Of a stretch of 33,991 nucleotides of DNA, positions 16,363 to 24,555 are shown piece after piece. The stretch is from Bdellovibrionales bacterium (GTDB taxonomy: Bacteria > Myxococcota > XYA12-FULL-58-9 > SYDY01). Below the pieces are notes generated by a model. It ran no database searches, was not told the DNA's origin, and saw only the letters and a program-made list of their open reading frames with translations. The position numbers and the translations under genes are program-made. The stretch's first letter is position 1, and the number at the start of each line of letters is the position of its first letter. The DNA is taken from the NCBI GenBank assembly GCA_005801425.1, contig SYDY01000105.1:1-33991 (forward strand), given 5' to 3'.

Positions 16363-16437
16363 TGTAGGGGCGGTTCGCAAACCGCCCTTGCGGCGCTTGT
16401 AATATGCAAACAGGGCGGTTCACGAACCGCCCCTACA
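16363..16437. repeat. Paired palindromic repeat (copies C and D) at a convergent junction
   Basis: Two hairpins face each other. Copy C pairs GGGCGGTT (16368-16375) with AACCGCCC (16380-16387); copy D pairs GGGCGGTT (16413-16420) with AACCGCCC (16425-16432). The outer ends TGTAGGGG and CCCCTACA are inverted repeats, so the 75-bp whole is itself a large palindrome around a 25-nt core. It lies between HECT copy 2 and hemE, which point at each other, and could stop transcription from both. The build resembles REP/BIME doublets or small non-autonomous elements. Confidence 0.75.
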
Positions 16438-16453
16438 ATAGAACATCTGCACA

Positions 16454-17479
16454 TTAAAAAAAGACATGAGACCGCACTTCATCAATCACCACATGCAGTG
16501 AATCAATCGGCGTTTCAGGCTGTAAACCGTGACCCACATTCACGATATGCGGACCACCTCGGGTTTGTTTGAGCATCGCACGCGTTGCGGCACGCAACAC
16601 AGGCTCTGGCGCGCGAAGCATGGCTGGGTCCAAATTGCCCTGCAGCACCATGTTGGGGCCCACCTGCGCACGAACTTCGTCGATGGAAAGACGCCAATCA
16701 AAACCAAACACGCAGGCTTCGGTAGATGTCACAAGTGGTAACAAGTGCGCGGAAGCTTGTGCAAAAAACACTTTGGAAACGTGGGTGCTTTCCAACATGG
16801 ACCATACTTTTTTGACCGCAGGCAGCGCAAACGTACGATAGGTGTCGGCCGATAAAATACCAGCCCATGAATCAAACAATTGCACCATTTGGGCACCTGC
16901 CGCCACTTGGGCACGCAAATAGCGCCCTGTCAGAACTGCGAGCTTGTTAAACAACAGATGGGCCGCTTCAGGTTCTGCATATAAAAAAGCACGAAGTGCT
17001 GAAAAATCTTTGCCACCGCGGCCTTCGACCAAATAGGCGGCCAACGTAAGCGGCGCGCCAGCAAAACCGATGACGGCAACCTTAGGATCTACCGCTTGGC
17101 GAAGCATGCGAATCGCCTGCACCGTCGGTACACCAATATGGCCTTCATCGGGAATTTCCAAAGCCTGCACATCGGCCATCGTCCGTATGGGTTTTGCAAT
17201 GACAGGACCCGGCGCGAAATCCATTTCCACACCACATGCAAGAAGCGGTGTCATGATGTCGGAAAAAATAATGCTTCCATCAAGTTCAAAACGACGAAGC
17301 GGCTGCAACGAGACTTCAAGCGCAAGTTCAGGTGTTGCACACATCTCCAAAAAAGAGTGTTTGCTTCGCACTTCGCGATATTCAGGCAAAAATCGCCCTG
17401 CTTGCCGCATAAACCATACAGGCAATCGTTCCACAGATTCACCACGTGCTGCACGCACAAGAAGAGGTTCACTCATCAT
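16454..17479 (-). CDS. hemE: Uroporphyrinogen-III decarboxylase
   Basis: 341 aa, cytoplasmic haem-pathway enzyme that removes four carboxyl groups from uroporphyrinogen III to give coproporphyrinogen III. The signature WFMRQAGRFLPEYR (22-35) supplies substrate-binding Arg25 and Arg29, and Asp74 in FSDIMTPL is the catalytic Asp. Usual length for the family. It is the last gene of the haem operon: its start overlaps the response-regulator stop (ATGATGA), with ATG 17479 listed and ATG 17476 equally possible; AAGGAAG lies just upstream. The 3' end faces HECT copy 2 across a palindromic repeat. Confidence 0.96.
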   Translation of the reverse strand: MMSEPLLVRAARGESVERLPVWFMRQAGRFLPEYREVRSKHSFLEMCATPELALEVSLQPLRRFELDGSIIFSDIMTPLLACGVEMDFAPGPVIAKPIRTMADVQALEIPDEGHIGVPTVQAIRMLRQAVDPKVAVIGFAGAPLTLAAYLVEGRGGKDFSALRAFLYAEPEAAHLLFNKLAVLTGRYLRAQVAAGAQMVQLFDSWAGILSADTYRTFALPAVKKVWSMLESTHVSKVFFAQASAHLLPLVTSTEACVFGFDWRLSIDEVRAQVGPNMVLQGNLDPAMLRAPEPVLRAATRAMLKQTRGGPHIVNVGHGLQPETPIDSLHVVIDEVRSHVFF

Positions 17480-18186
17480 ACTTCCTTGCCTGGGTTGTAG
17501 CGGTAACCCATGCCGCGAATGGTTTCGAGATGGGCTGGATGGGCTGGATCATTTTCAATCAAACGCCGAAGGCGAACAATAAAATTATCGACCGTGCGCG
17601 TTGAAGGATAGACGTCGTGTCCCCATGCCGCTTCAAGAATTTCTTCGCGACTCACCACCTCATGGGGATGCGTCGCAAAAAGGCGCAGCATGGCCGTTTC
17701 TTTGGCAGACAACGACTCCACATGACCATCATGCAAAGTTTTTACTTCAAAGCGTCTGAAATCAACACAGACCCCACCCATCTGACACGTGGTATGTGCA
17801 TCGTCAGAAGAACCGTTCCAAGTGGCACGGCGAAGCATGGCGCGCACACGCGACAACAATTCTCGCAATGCAAAGGGCTTAAGCAAATAGTCGTCGCCGC
17901 CCACATCAAGACCACGCACACGATCATCTTCACTGCCCATGGCGGTCAAAAATAAAATAGGCGTGCTGTCGCCCCCATCACGGATCGCGCGGCATACATC
18001 CAAACCGTTGATTTTGGGCAACATCACATCGAGGATCACCATGGCATGGCAGCCTGCACGAAAAGCTTCCAAGGCTGCGGCGCCATCGGTAGCATGGATC
18101 ACGGCATAACCCTCGGCTTCGAGATTTTCTTTGATCCCAAGTGCCAGATGCAATTCATCTTCCACAAGCAAGATCTGTGCGGTCAT
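17476..18186 (-). CDS. OmpR/PhoB-family response regulator in the haem operon
   Basis: 236 aa. The receiver domain has Glu9-Asp10, phospho-acceptor Asp53 (ILDVMLP) and Lys103 (LLKPF); the winged-helix DNA-binding domain ends with the typical TVDNFIVRLRRLIE and GMGYRY motifs. The start ATG 18186 overlaps the kinase stop (ATGA); upstream in-frame codons lie inside the kinase gene and are not used. It is surely the partner of the kinase at 18183. Its position between hemB and hemE suggests control linked to haem supply, but no binding site is evident. Overlap with hemE implies translational coupling. Confidence 0.92.
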   Translation of the reverse strand: MTAQILLVEDELHLALGIKENLEAEGYAVIHATDGAAALEAFRAGCHAMVILDVMLPKINGLDVCRAIRDGGDSTPILFLTAMGSEDDRVRGLDVGGDDYLLKPFALRELLSRVRAMLRRATWNGSSDDAHTTCQMGGVCVDFRRFEVKTLHDGHVESLSAKETAMLRLFATHPHEVVSREEILEAAWGHDVYPSTRTVDNFIVRLRRLIENDPAHPAHLETIRGMGYRYNPGKEV

Positions 18187-19193
18187 CGTTTTTCCTCCGT
18201 CACCCTCGGCAGCCAGGCCTTCATACACGTGCCACAGCCAACACCTTCGCTGTGGGCCACAATATCACCGCCCGCTTCACGCAGCATCACGCGCACGAGA
18301 TACAAGCCAAGACCACTGCCTGGTGTCTCACGCACCCGCTCATCACCCACACGATAAAACTGTTCAAAGACACGTTCGCAATCATCGGGCAAAAGACCAA
18401 TGCCATTGTCCTTAAGTTCAAATTCAATCCGCGAGGCATGCACGCGAGAGACTATTGTGATCTGTGGCGTCATCTCCTTGCAGACATATTTACGGGAATT
18501 TTCGAGAAGATCCACGAGGATCACACGCAGTCGTTCGGGCGCAATATTGACATAGCCGTCCGATGCGCTGGCATCCACTACCACACCACCATGCCAATCA
18601 GGATCCTGTGCAATAAACTCCCGTGCAACATCGATGAGGACATCATCCAACGACGTACGGTAGGACATACGTGCTTGTGATTTACTTCCCGAGGTTGCGC
18701 TTGCAAGAAGATTTTTGACAAGGTTTTGCATGCGCGCCACATCTTTGAGCATGCGGTCGGTATAGCGATGAATGGTATCGTGATCGCCCCGCAATTCAAG
18801 GGTTTCTGCGGCCAATCGGATCGATGCCAAGGGCGTTTGCAATTCGTGGGTCACAGCCGCAAGAAAATTGGCATGCGCGCGCGCCAGAGAAACTTCACGA
18901 CGCATCACACGCAGGATCAAAACGACACCTAAAATAAGCAACGCGAAAAAGAAGATGCCTTCAAGAACAAACATACGCACACGGCGGGCAGCTTCATCGT
19001 CAATGGAGGCGAGCACTTCCTGGGTCGGTTGATTGGCGTTTTTCTGTGCCTGGAGAAGAACAAGTTCGCGACGAACATCGGCATATTGGGATGCTGCACG
19101 CACCTGAAACGTGATCCACCACCCAAGTTCAGCACCCGCAACACCCACCACAAGCAAAAAGGGCAATAGAATATGACGTGCGACACGACCCAT
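18183..19193 (-). CDS. Sensor histidine kinase in the haem operon
   Basis: 336 aa. Two membrane segments (about 8-30 and 76-96) enclose a short periplasmic loop of about 45 residues rich in Gln, Glu and Arg; no HAMP or PAS domain is evident. His116 lies in the H-box FLAAVTHELQTPLAS. ATP-site motifs are LLENSRKY (N box), DNGIGLLPDD (G1) and GSGLGLYLVR (G2). I chose ATG 19193; a TTG at 19208 would add five residues. The gap to hemB is 36 bp and the stop overlaps the regulator start. The small sensing loop may read a membrane or periplasmic signal; a porphyrin or redox signal is only a guess from the neighbours. Confidence 0.9.
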   Translation of the reverse strand: MGRVARHILLPFLLVVGVAGAELGWWITFQVRAASQYADVRRELVLLQAQKNANQPTQEVLASIDDEAARRVRMFVLEGIFFFALLILGVVLILRVMRREVSLARAHANFLAAVTHELQTPLASIRLAAETLELRGDHDTIHRYTDRMLKDVARMQNLVKNLLASATSGSKSQARMSYRTSLDDVLIDVAREFIAQDPDWHGGVVVDASASDGYVNIAPERLRVILVDLLENSRKYVCKEMTPQITIVSRVHASRIEFELKDNGIGLLPDDCERVFEQFYRVGDERVRETPGSGLGLYLVRVMLREAGGDIVAHSEGVGCGTCMKAWLPRVTEEKR

Positions 19194-19229
19194 GGAAACG
19201 ATGTCCAACTTCCGCGCGAAGTATATTGG

Positions 19230-20216
19230 TTAGAGCACCCCGGCGGCAAGGAGATCACGTGTGTGGTAACTTATGATGATATCGGCACCTGCCCGTTTCA
19301 TGGCAATCAATGACTCAAGCACCACCGCACATTCATCCACCCATCCTTGGGCTGCTGCGGCTTTTACCATGGAATATTCAGCACTTACGTTGTAGCAGGC
19401 CACAGGCACAGACACGGTCTCACGGACCGCCCGGATCACATCAAGGTATGCCAGTGCGGGCTTGACCATGATGATATCGGCACCTTCGAACTCATCCAAA
19501 CGAGCTTCACGCAAAGCGTCCCTGCTGCATCGGGGGTCCATTTGGTAGCTTTTGCGGTCGCCCATGCCAGGCGCAGAATGAGCCGCATCACGAAATGGCC
19601 CGTAAAATGCCGAGGCATACTTAACGCTGTAAGCCATGATGCCAACATCATACAAACTGCGCTCTTCAAGAGCGTGGCGTATGGCAGCCACACGACCGTC
19701 CATCATATCCGAGGGTGCCACCATATCAGCGCCAGCATCGGCGTGGGCCAAGGCCATGGCCACAAGGGCGTCCAAGGATGCATCATTTTGAACCACACCA
19801 TGTTGTACAAAACCGCAATGCCCGTGATCGGTATAAGGACACAAACACACGTCGGTGCTGATCCACAGATCGCGCCCAAACACAGCACGCAATGCACGGA
19901 CCGCCTGAGGCACAAGTCCATCGTCCGATGCGGCCGCTTGGGCATAGGGATCTTTGCATTCATTCCCAGGCACGCCAAACAACAAGACATTGCGCAAACC
20001 GGTTTTGTACGCTTTTTCGATATCGCGCACGAGCACATCGATGCTCACACGATCGATCCCAGGCATGGATGCAATGCTCTCGCGCTGTCCAACGCCCGCA
20101 ATCACAAAATAAGGCATCACAAGTTGCGATGCGCGCACATGCACATCGGCCACCAAATCGCGGATTACAGCGTTGGTGCGCAAACGACGGGGACGAATGA
20201 AGGAGACAGATTTCAT
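19230..20216 (-). CDS. hemB: Porphobilinogen synthase (delta-aminolevulinate dehydratase), zinc type
   Basis: 328 aa. Condenses two aminolevulinate molecules to porphobilinogen. The metal site DVCLCPYTDHGHCG gives Cys124, Cys126 and Cys134, the three-cysteine zinc form rather than the Asp-rich magnesium form common in many other bacteria. Schiff-base lysines are Lys199 (YSVKYASAFYGPFRDA) and Lys252 (IMVKPALAYLD). ATG 20216 overlaps the hemD stop (ATGA). Length and all key residues are normal. Confidence 0.97.
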   Translation of the reverse strand: MKSVSFIRPRRLRTNAVIRDLVADVHVRASQLVMPYFVIAGVGQRESIASMPGIDRVSIDVLVRDIEKAYKTGLRNVLLFGVPGNECKDPYAQAAASDDGLVPQAVRALRAVFGRDLWISTDVCLCPYTDHGHCGFVQHGVVQNDASLDALVAMALAHADAGADMVAPSDMMDGRVAAIRHALEERSLYDVGIMAYSVKYASAFYGPFRDAAHSAPGMGDRKSYQMDPRCSRDALREARLDEFEGADIIMVKPALAYLDVIRAVRETVSVPVACYNVSAEYSMVKAAAAQGWVDECAVVLESLIAMKRAGADIIISYHTRDLLAAGVL

Positions 20217-20950
20217 TTTACAATTTCCTCACACAATGCTTCCGCATCGGGTCTTTGTGCTTGTGCTGTCACGTGAATACCTGCGGTATGCAATGCTTCT
20301 GATGTTGCGTTTCCAATACTCACAACACGATTTAGTTCGGGTCGAAGCTTCCAAGCACACCATGCACGCACAGCCGATGGGCTTGCAAACACAACAATAT
20401 CCGGCTGCCAAGACTCATGCCACGGGCCAGGATCCAAAAGCACAGTTTCGTAAACAATCACACGCGTAACCGCAATATTTGCGCCACGAAGTCCATCGGC
20501 AAGCACATCGCGTCCTTCGCGGGCACAGGGCAAAAGTACGTGTTGCAAATTCGGTTGTGCAAGCAATGCTCCACACAGCGAGGCCGCATCACCGCCAGAA
20601 TTAACAAGATCACATCGCCCAAAGCGTTCACGCACTGCTTGCGCAGTGCCTTCGCCCACGGCTGCAAGTTTGACATGTATTGGAACATCAATATCCGGGA
20701 AATATTTAACACCATTGCGACTCGCAAACGCGATCCATTCAAAAACAATGCCACTTATTTTTCTTGTGTAGGGGCGCTTCGCGAAGCACCCGTGCAGACT
20801 TTGAATCAGCGTTTTATCGGGCGGTTCACGAACCGCCCCTACAGGAGTTTGTGTGATCAACGGAATATGCACAACACGGCATCCAGACGCTTCCAATTGC
20901 TTTTGAAGCATAGGCAGTGTGTCGTCACCATGGGTTAACAAGACCTTCAC
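20213..20950 (-). CDS. hemD: Uroporphyrinogen-III synthase with an in-frame repeat insertion
   Basis: 245 aa. Closes hydroxymethylbilane to uroporphyrinogen III with inversion of ring D. Family members diverge strongly; assignment rests on position between hemC and hemB and on features such as HIPLI near 28, the WIAFASRNGVKYF segment (72-84; usual form WxxFTSxNGV), LKLAAVGEGTA-like turn, and FASPSAVRAW near the end. Residues 37-61 are encoded by a palindromic repeat (20767-20843), lengthening the first linker. Without it the protein would be about 220 aa. The start is GTG 20950, overlapping the hemC stop (GTGA); the stop overlaps hemB. The frame stays open, so the enzyme may well be functional with a longer loop. 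Confidence 0.88.
   Translation of the reverse strand: MKVLLTHGDDTLPMLQKQLEASGCRVVHIPLITQTPVGAVREPPDKTLIQSLHGCFAKRPYTRKISGIVFEWIAFASRNGVKYFPDIDVPIHVKLAAVGEGTAQAVRERFGRCDLVNSGGDAASLCGALLAQPNLQHVLLPCAREGRDVLADGLRGANIAVTRVIVYETVLLDPGPWHESWQPDIVVFASPSAVRAWCAWKLRPELNRVVSIGNATSEALHTAGIHVTAQAQRPDAEALCEEIVK
20767..20843. repeat. Paired palindromic repeat (copies E and F) inside hemD
   Basis: Copy E (GTAGGGGCGC at its left, partner GCACCC ending at 20791) and copy F (GGGCGGTT 20819-20826 with AACCGCCC 20831-20838) face each other and end in TGTAGGGG and CCCCTACA. The 75-bp span from 20768 to 20842 is 25 codons, read in frame on the minus strand as HemD residues 37-61. The ends match the element at 16363; the 27-nt cores differ. 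Confidence 0.75.
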
Positions 20951-21840
20951 GCGCGCAAACTCCGAAATACGTCATCAATCAATGCGTTGTCATCATCGCC
21001 TTGCACATCGCAAAACGTAAGGCGCCCCATTTCTTGACCGTAAAATGCGCGCACACGCATGCCGCCAGGAATTGATTCCGAAAAAGCCGCGAGAGGTAAA
21101 TGGCAACCGCCATCGAACATGCGCACAAGCGAACGTTCGATATGAACGGCGCGGGCTGTTTCGGGATGATTCAATGCTTCGGTGGTCGCTATGGCATCTG
21201 CATCATTGTCACGCACTTGCAAAGCAAGCGCACCTTGCCCTGGTGATGGGATCATGCGTTCCACACTTAGCGGAACAAGTATGATGCCAGGCGGTGCTTC
21301 CCACTGCAATCGTGTTAAACCCGCCATCGCAAGCACAATGGCGTCGTATTTTCCATCCACCACATGCTTCACCCGCGTACCCACGTTACCACGCAAACCA
21401 CGCACATGGAGATCGGGCCGAATATATTGAATAAACCATTCACGGCGAATGGAACTCGTTCCCACAGAGATACCCGATTTCAGCGGCAAGCCTTGGGCGT
21501 GGGCGTCGTAGGCATGCGCGGCAATCACCAAACATTCGCGGGGATCGGCACGTTCACAAATGGCTGCCACACGAAGTCCTGGTACATCACGCGTGGGAAG
21601 GTCTTTCAAACAATGCACCCCGATATCGATGGTTTTCGCAAGAAGTGCTTCTTCTATTTCTTTGGTGAATACGCCTTGCACATTCATTTCGGCAAAGCTT
21701 TTCTCAGTCACATTGTCGCCGTGGGTACGTATGGTTTGAATCCGCGTTTCCATACCACGGCTTCCAAGTACGGTTTTCAGCCATTCGGCCTGTGTCACGG
21801 CCAGTGCGCTTCCACGGGTCCCTATCGTTAAATTTCGCAT
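20947..21840 (-). CDS. hemC: Porphobilinogen deaminase (hydroxymethylbilane synthase)
   Basis: 297 aa. Polymerises four porphobilinogen units to hydroxymethylbilane. IGTRGSALAVTQAEW (6-20) is the family start; catalytic Asp80 is in KDLPT; VGTSSIRR (126-133) and LRGNVGTRV (149-157) bind the cofactor and substrate; the dipyrromethane cofactor Cys246 lies in FDGGCHLPL. HCLKDLP replaces the usual HSMKDLP, a mild change. ATG 21840 has GGAG 6 nt upstream inside the hemA end, and the stop overlaps hemD. Confidence 0.96.
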   Translation of the reverse strand: MRNLTIGTRGSALAVTQAEWLKTVLGSRGMETRIQTIRTHGDNVTEKSFAEMNVQGVFTKEIEEALLAKTIDIGVHCLKDLPTRDVPGLRVAAICERADPRECLVIAAHAYDAHAQGLPLKSGISVGTSSIRREWFIQYIRPDLHVRGLRGNVGTRVKHVVDGKYDAIVLAMAGLTRLQWEAPPGIILVPLSVERMIPSPGQGALALQVRDNDADAIATTEALNHPETARAVHIERSLVRMFDGGCHLPLAAFSESIPGGMRVRAFYGQEMGRLTFCDVQGDDDNALIDDVFRSLRA

Positions 21841-21843
21841 CCA

Positions 21844-23079
21844 TTACTCCATAAACGTGTCAACGGCTTTTTTGCCATGTTCAGAGGCCAATCGTTTCAA
21901 ACCCATCGTAGGAACGTGCAGAAGACGATTGACCAAACGCTCTGCCCATTGGGCGATCGCTTCATCACCCCCGGGAGCCAACAGATGTTGCGGTAGTCCA
22001 CCAAGGCTTTCACGCAAAACGGCATGATATGCCTCATGCAACGTCACAATACCTTCCGAGGCACGACTGCTTCGTTCGTTCAAGGCATATTGTTCAAGGG
22101 CGTCGTCGACCATCACACGGGCTTCGACCCATTGCATCTGGCGCGCTTCGCGATTGCGTGATGCGATCTCTTGCAAGCTGTCCAAGTCATGCAACGCAAT
22201 ACCGAGCGTTGATACAACACGTGCATCAACATCGCGCGGCAATCCAAGATCGATCACCAGCGGTTTACAACATATACGTCTAAAAAAATCGGTATCAAAC
22301 AATATTTCGGGCGATGCAGTACTTGTAACCAAAACATCCATGGATGGAGGTTGTGCCACAAAATCATCGAGTGCCATGGAATCGCCACCCCACCTGACCG
22401 CGAGCTCTTGCGCACGTGCCACGGTACGATTCACAAACAGCATCTGCACATTTTCACAGGACGATGTTTTCAAAATGCGAAGTGCCTGTTCGGTCATATC
22501 GCCTACGCCCACAAACACCACATTGACCGTTTTATTTAGATCGCAACAAGATTGAATATGGGCAAGCAAAGGTTCTGTGACCAATGACATGATCGAAACG
22601 GAATGACGACCAACTTCCGTATGACTTCGGATACGCTTTGCGGCTGTAAAGGCGGCATCGCAAACACGTCGTAATCTGGGTCCTGAGATCCCAAGCCGTT
22701 CTGCCCGTTCTAAAGCCTGTTTGCACTGCCCTAAAATTTGCGCGTCACCCACCTGCATGGAATCGAGAGACGATGCCACAAGCATCCATCGTTCCACGGC
22801 GCCTTCACCACCATAAGCAAACAAGTCGCGCTCTTCCCGTTCGAAAAATGCTGCGATGCGCGCACGGTAGGTTGGAATTGAAACACCCGGTTTGCACACA
22901 AAGAGAAGTTCGACCCGGTTGCATGTGGCAAGATAGAGGCTTTCGGCGAAATTGCATGCATCATGCAATGCACGCAAACGATCGTCGCCCCAGGCGTCAG
23001 GCGTGATCACGTAACGTGCAATGGTGTCTTGTTGATTGCGGCGGTGGCTTAAGCCCACGAGCCCGATGTCGTCACCCAT
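21844..23079 (-). CDS. hemA: Glutamyl-tRNA reductase
   Basis: 411 aa. NADPH-dependent reduction of glutamyl-tRNA to glutamate-1-semialdehyde, the first committed step of the C5 haem route. Catalytic Cys53 lies in LATCNRVELL; LDSMQVGDAQILGQCKQA (103 onwards) is the conserved tRNA/active-site block; VVFVGVGDMTEQALRIL is the NADPH-binding fold; a helical dimerisation domain closes the protein. GLSHRRN replaces the usual GINHKTA. ATG 23079 has no strong ribosome-binding site. It lies 36 bp after the kinase-like gene at 23116, where two TGTCAC repeats (23114 and 23125) are one helical turn apart; a promoter here is possible but unclear. It heads the chain hemA-C-D-B-kinase-regulator-E. Confidence 0.95.
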   Translation of the reverse strand: MGDDIGLVGLSHRRNQQDTIARYVITPDAWGDDRLRALHDACNFAESLYLATCNRVELLFVCKPGVSIPTYRARIAAFFEREERDLFAYGGEGAVERWMLVASSLDSMQVGDAQILGQCKQALERAERLGISGPRLRRVCDAAFTAAKRIRSHTEVGRHSVSIMSLVTEPLLAHIQSCCDLNKTVNVVFVGVGDMTEQALRILKTSSCENVQMLFVNRTVARAQELAVRWGGDSMALDDFVAQPPSMDVLVTSTASPEILFDTDFFRRICCKPLVIDLGLPRDVDARVVSTLGIALHDLDSLQEIASRNREARQMQWVEARVMVDDALEQYALNERSSRASEGIVTLHEAYHAVLRESLGGLPQHLLAPGGDEAIAQWAERLVNRLLHVPTMGLKRLASEHGKKAVDTFME

Positions 23080-23115
23080 GACCGACTTTTATAGCATAGG
23101 CAGAAAGCCCATGTG

Positions 23116-24531
23116 TCACAGTTCTGTCACGAGGCTCTCTTCATCGGTAGAAATCGCTTCAGAAAGTGCACATTCATACGCCATTTCGAGCGTTTTCTTT
23201 GCGCCCAAAAGGGGCTGTTCGCGGGACTGTCCCATCATTTTCCATCGTTGTTTAAATACAGCGCGCGCGTCATGGTCACTTTCCTTCACCGCCTCACCGG
23301 TAAAACGTATCGGCCATGTCAAATCACACCAGTCTTCTGTATTGCCAATAAACTGTGCAATCCGCATCTTTCTTAGCGTTTCGGTGCCAAAACAACGATC
23401 CAGTAAATCACGCACATTGGACATATGTTTTTCACGCGCGTCGGGATACAATGTGAGCTCTCCATCAAGCAAAGCAGGCATCACTTGGGCCATCGTAGGT
23501 CGATCTTGGGCCAAAGGTTTCATCATCATGGGCACGATCCATGAGAGACGTTTAAAAGCTGCAGCCTCTTTGATACTGTGAGGAGGAGACGTCCATGTCT
23601 GCACCATCGCGCGATACAGCTTTTGAGAACGTGAACCGCCACGGGCAAGCACTTTTAAGCGGCCCACGACATCTTCACCGTGTGGCATCGATGGATCCCC
23701 ATGAACAGACACAAATATGGGCGCAGGTCCCGTAAGCAATGCGCTGATCATGCTTCCAAGGCTGTACACATCGGCAGAGGCGGCAAGTTCCACCGTCGCC
23801 GAACGATCTTGGAGAAGATCCACATATTCAGGAGGCGTCAAACTCGCTGTTCCCAAAAATCCTTGATGTGACTGACCCAAAAACCACAATGATCCCCAAT
23901 CACCGATTTTTACGGCACCTTGGGGGGTTACAAACAAATTTTCAGCTTTGAGATCAAAGTGTCCAAGATTTTTTTCATGCAAAAATCGCATGCCATTCAC
24001 AGCCTGTATGCTGCATGACAAAATATCTTCCGGATGCAACAAAATGCTGTTTTTAACGCACCACAAATTTTTATCACGCACATTGGCCATGACCGCAAAA
24101 AGATCACAGAGCCCCATATCGTTTGAACCAAAAATGCTTGTAAGCCTGCCTGAAACGTCAAAATGCCATGATTGTGGCAGTATCATATCCCCTGCCATCT
24201 CAGGGCATTGCAAAATCTTGCCTTTGAGATGTTCTGTAGCGAGGATCTCACGCGCAGCCGCTGCATACAATCGCTGTTGCAGCACTGGATCATCGTTGCA
24301 AAGACCTTGAACACGCAAAAGAGCCAATGCATGCGGCTTCGCCCTTACCAGCGCCACGGTACAAAAGGACCCAGAACCGACCAAATTCGGCGTATCATAA
24401 CCATCGGGCAATTGATTAGGAATATACGTAACAACATCAGCCAATGCACGTGGCATCCACTCTTCTGCACCGACACTTTTTACGGATGTCACGTTCAACA
24501 ACCCCCATGTAATATTTATGTATCGGCACAC
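23116..24531 (-). CDS. Kinase-fold protein, probable pseudokinase (tandem copy 1)
   Basis: About 471 aa. Glycine loop VGSGSFCTVA (51-60); the beta-3 position that should be Lys is Arg73 (LLRVQ); helix-C Glu95; catalytic loop HFDLKAEN (191-198) with Asp193 and Asn198; DWG at 211-213 in place of DFG; a PPE version of the APE motif near 233; DVYSLG for helix F. Loss of the ATP-binding Lys argues for weak activity or a scaffold role. The C-terminal 110 residues have an unrecognised region shared with its neighbour (starting GELTLYPDAREK). The listed start is GTG 24531; GTG 24492, preceded by a run of five G, or an ATG 26 codons in, are alternatives. No membrane segment, unlike most bacterial Hanks kinases. 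It may be co-transcribed with hemA (36-bp gap). Confidence 0.82.
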   Translation of the reverse strand: MCRYINITWGLLNVTSVKSVGAEEWMPRALADVVTYIPNQLPDGYDTPNLVGSGSFCTVALVRAKPHALALLRVQGLCNDDPVLQQRLYAAAAREILATEHLKGKILQCPEMAGDMILPQSWHFDVSGRLTSIFGSNDMGLCDLFAVMANVRDKNLWCVKNSILLHPEDILSCSIQAVNGMRFLHEKNLGHFDLKAENLFVTPQGAVKIGDWGSLWFLGQSHQGFLGTASLTPPEYVDLLQDRSATVELAASADVYSLGSMISALLTGPAPIFVSVHGDPSMPHGEDVVGRLKVLARGGSRSQKLYRAMVQTWTSPPHSIKEAAAFKRLSWIVPMMMKPLAQDRPTMAQVMPALLDGELTLYPDAREKHMSNVRDLLDRCFGTETLRKMRIAQFIGNTEDWCDLTWPIRFTGEAVKESDHDARAVFKQRWKMMGQSREQPLLGAKKTLEMAYECALSEAISTDEESLVTEL

Positions 24532-24555
24532 ATGCTGGGGAGTTGTTTTTTAAAA

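Noticed and set aside
16363-16437. CRISPR repeats or an insertion sequence
   Set aside because: The copies are few, palindromic, lack regular spacers and have no transposase gene; they fit a small dispersed repeat family.
19347-20276. Plus-strand open frame of 309 codons opposite hemB
   Set aside because: His-rich shadow of hemB; all conserved signal is on the minus strand.
23114-23130. TGTCAC direct repeats as a hemA operator or promoter
   Set aside because: They overlap the kinase stop codon and give poor spacing to TATAAA or TATGCT; not enough to call a promoter.
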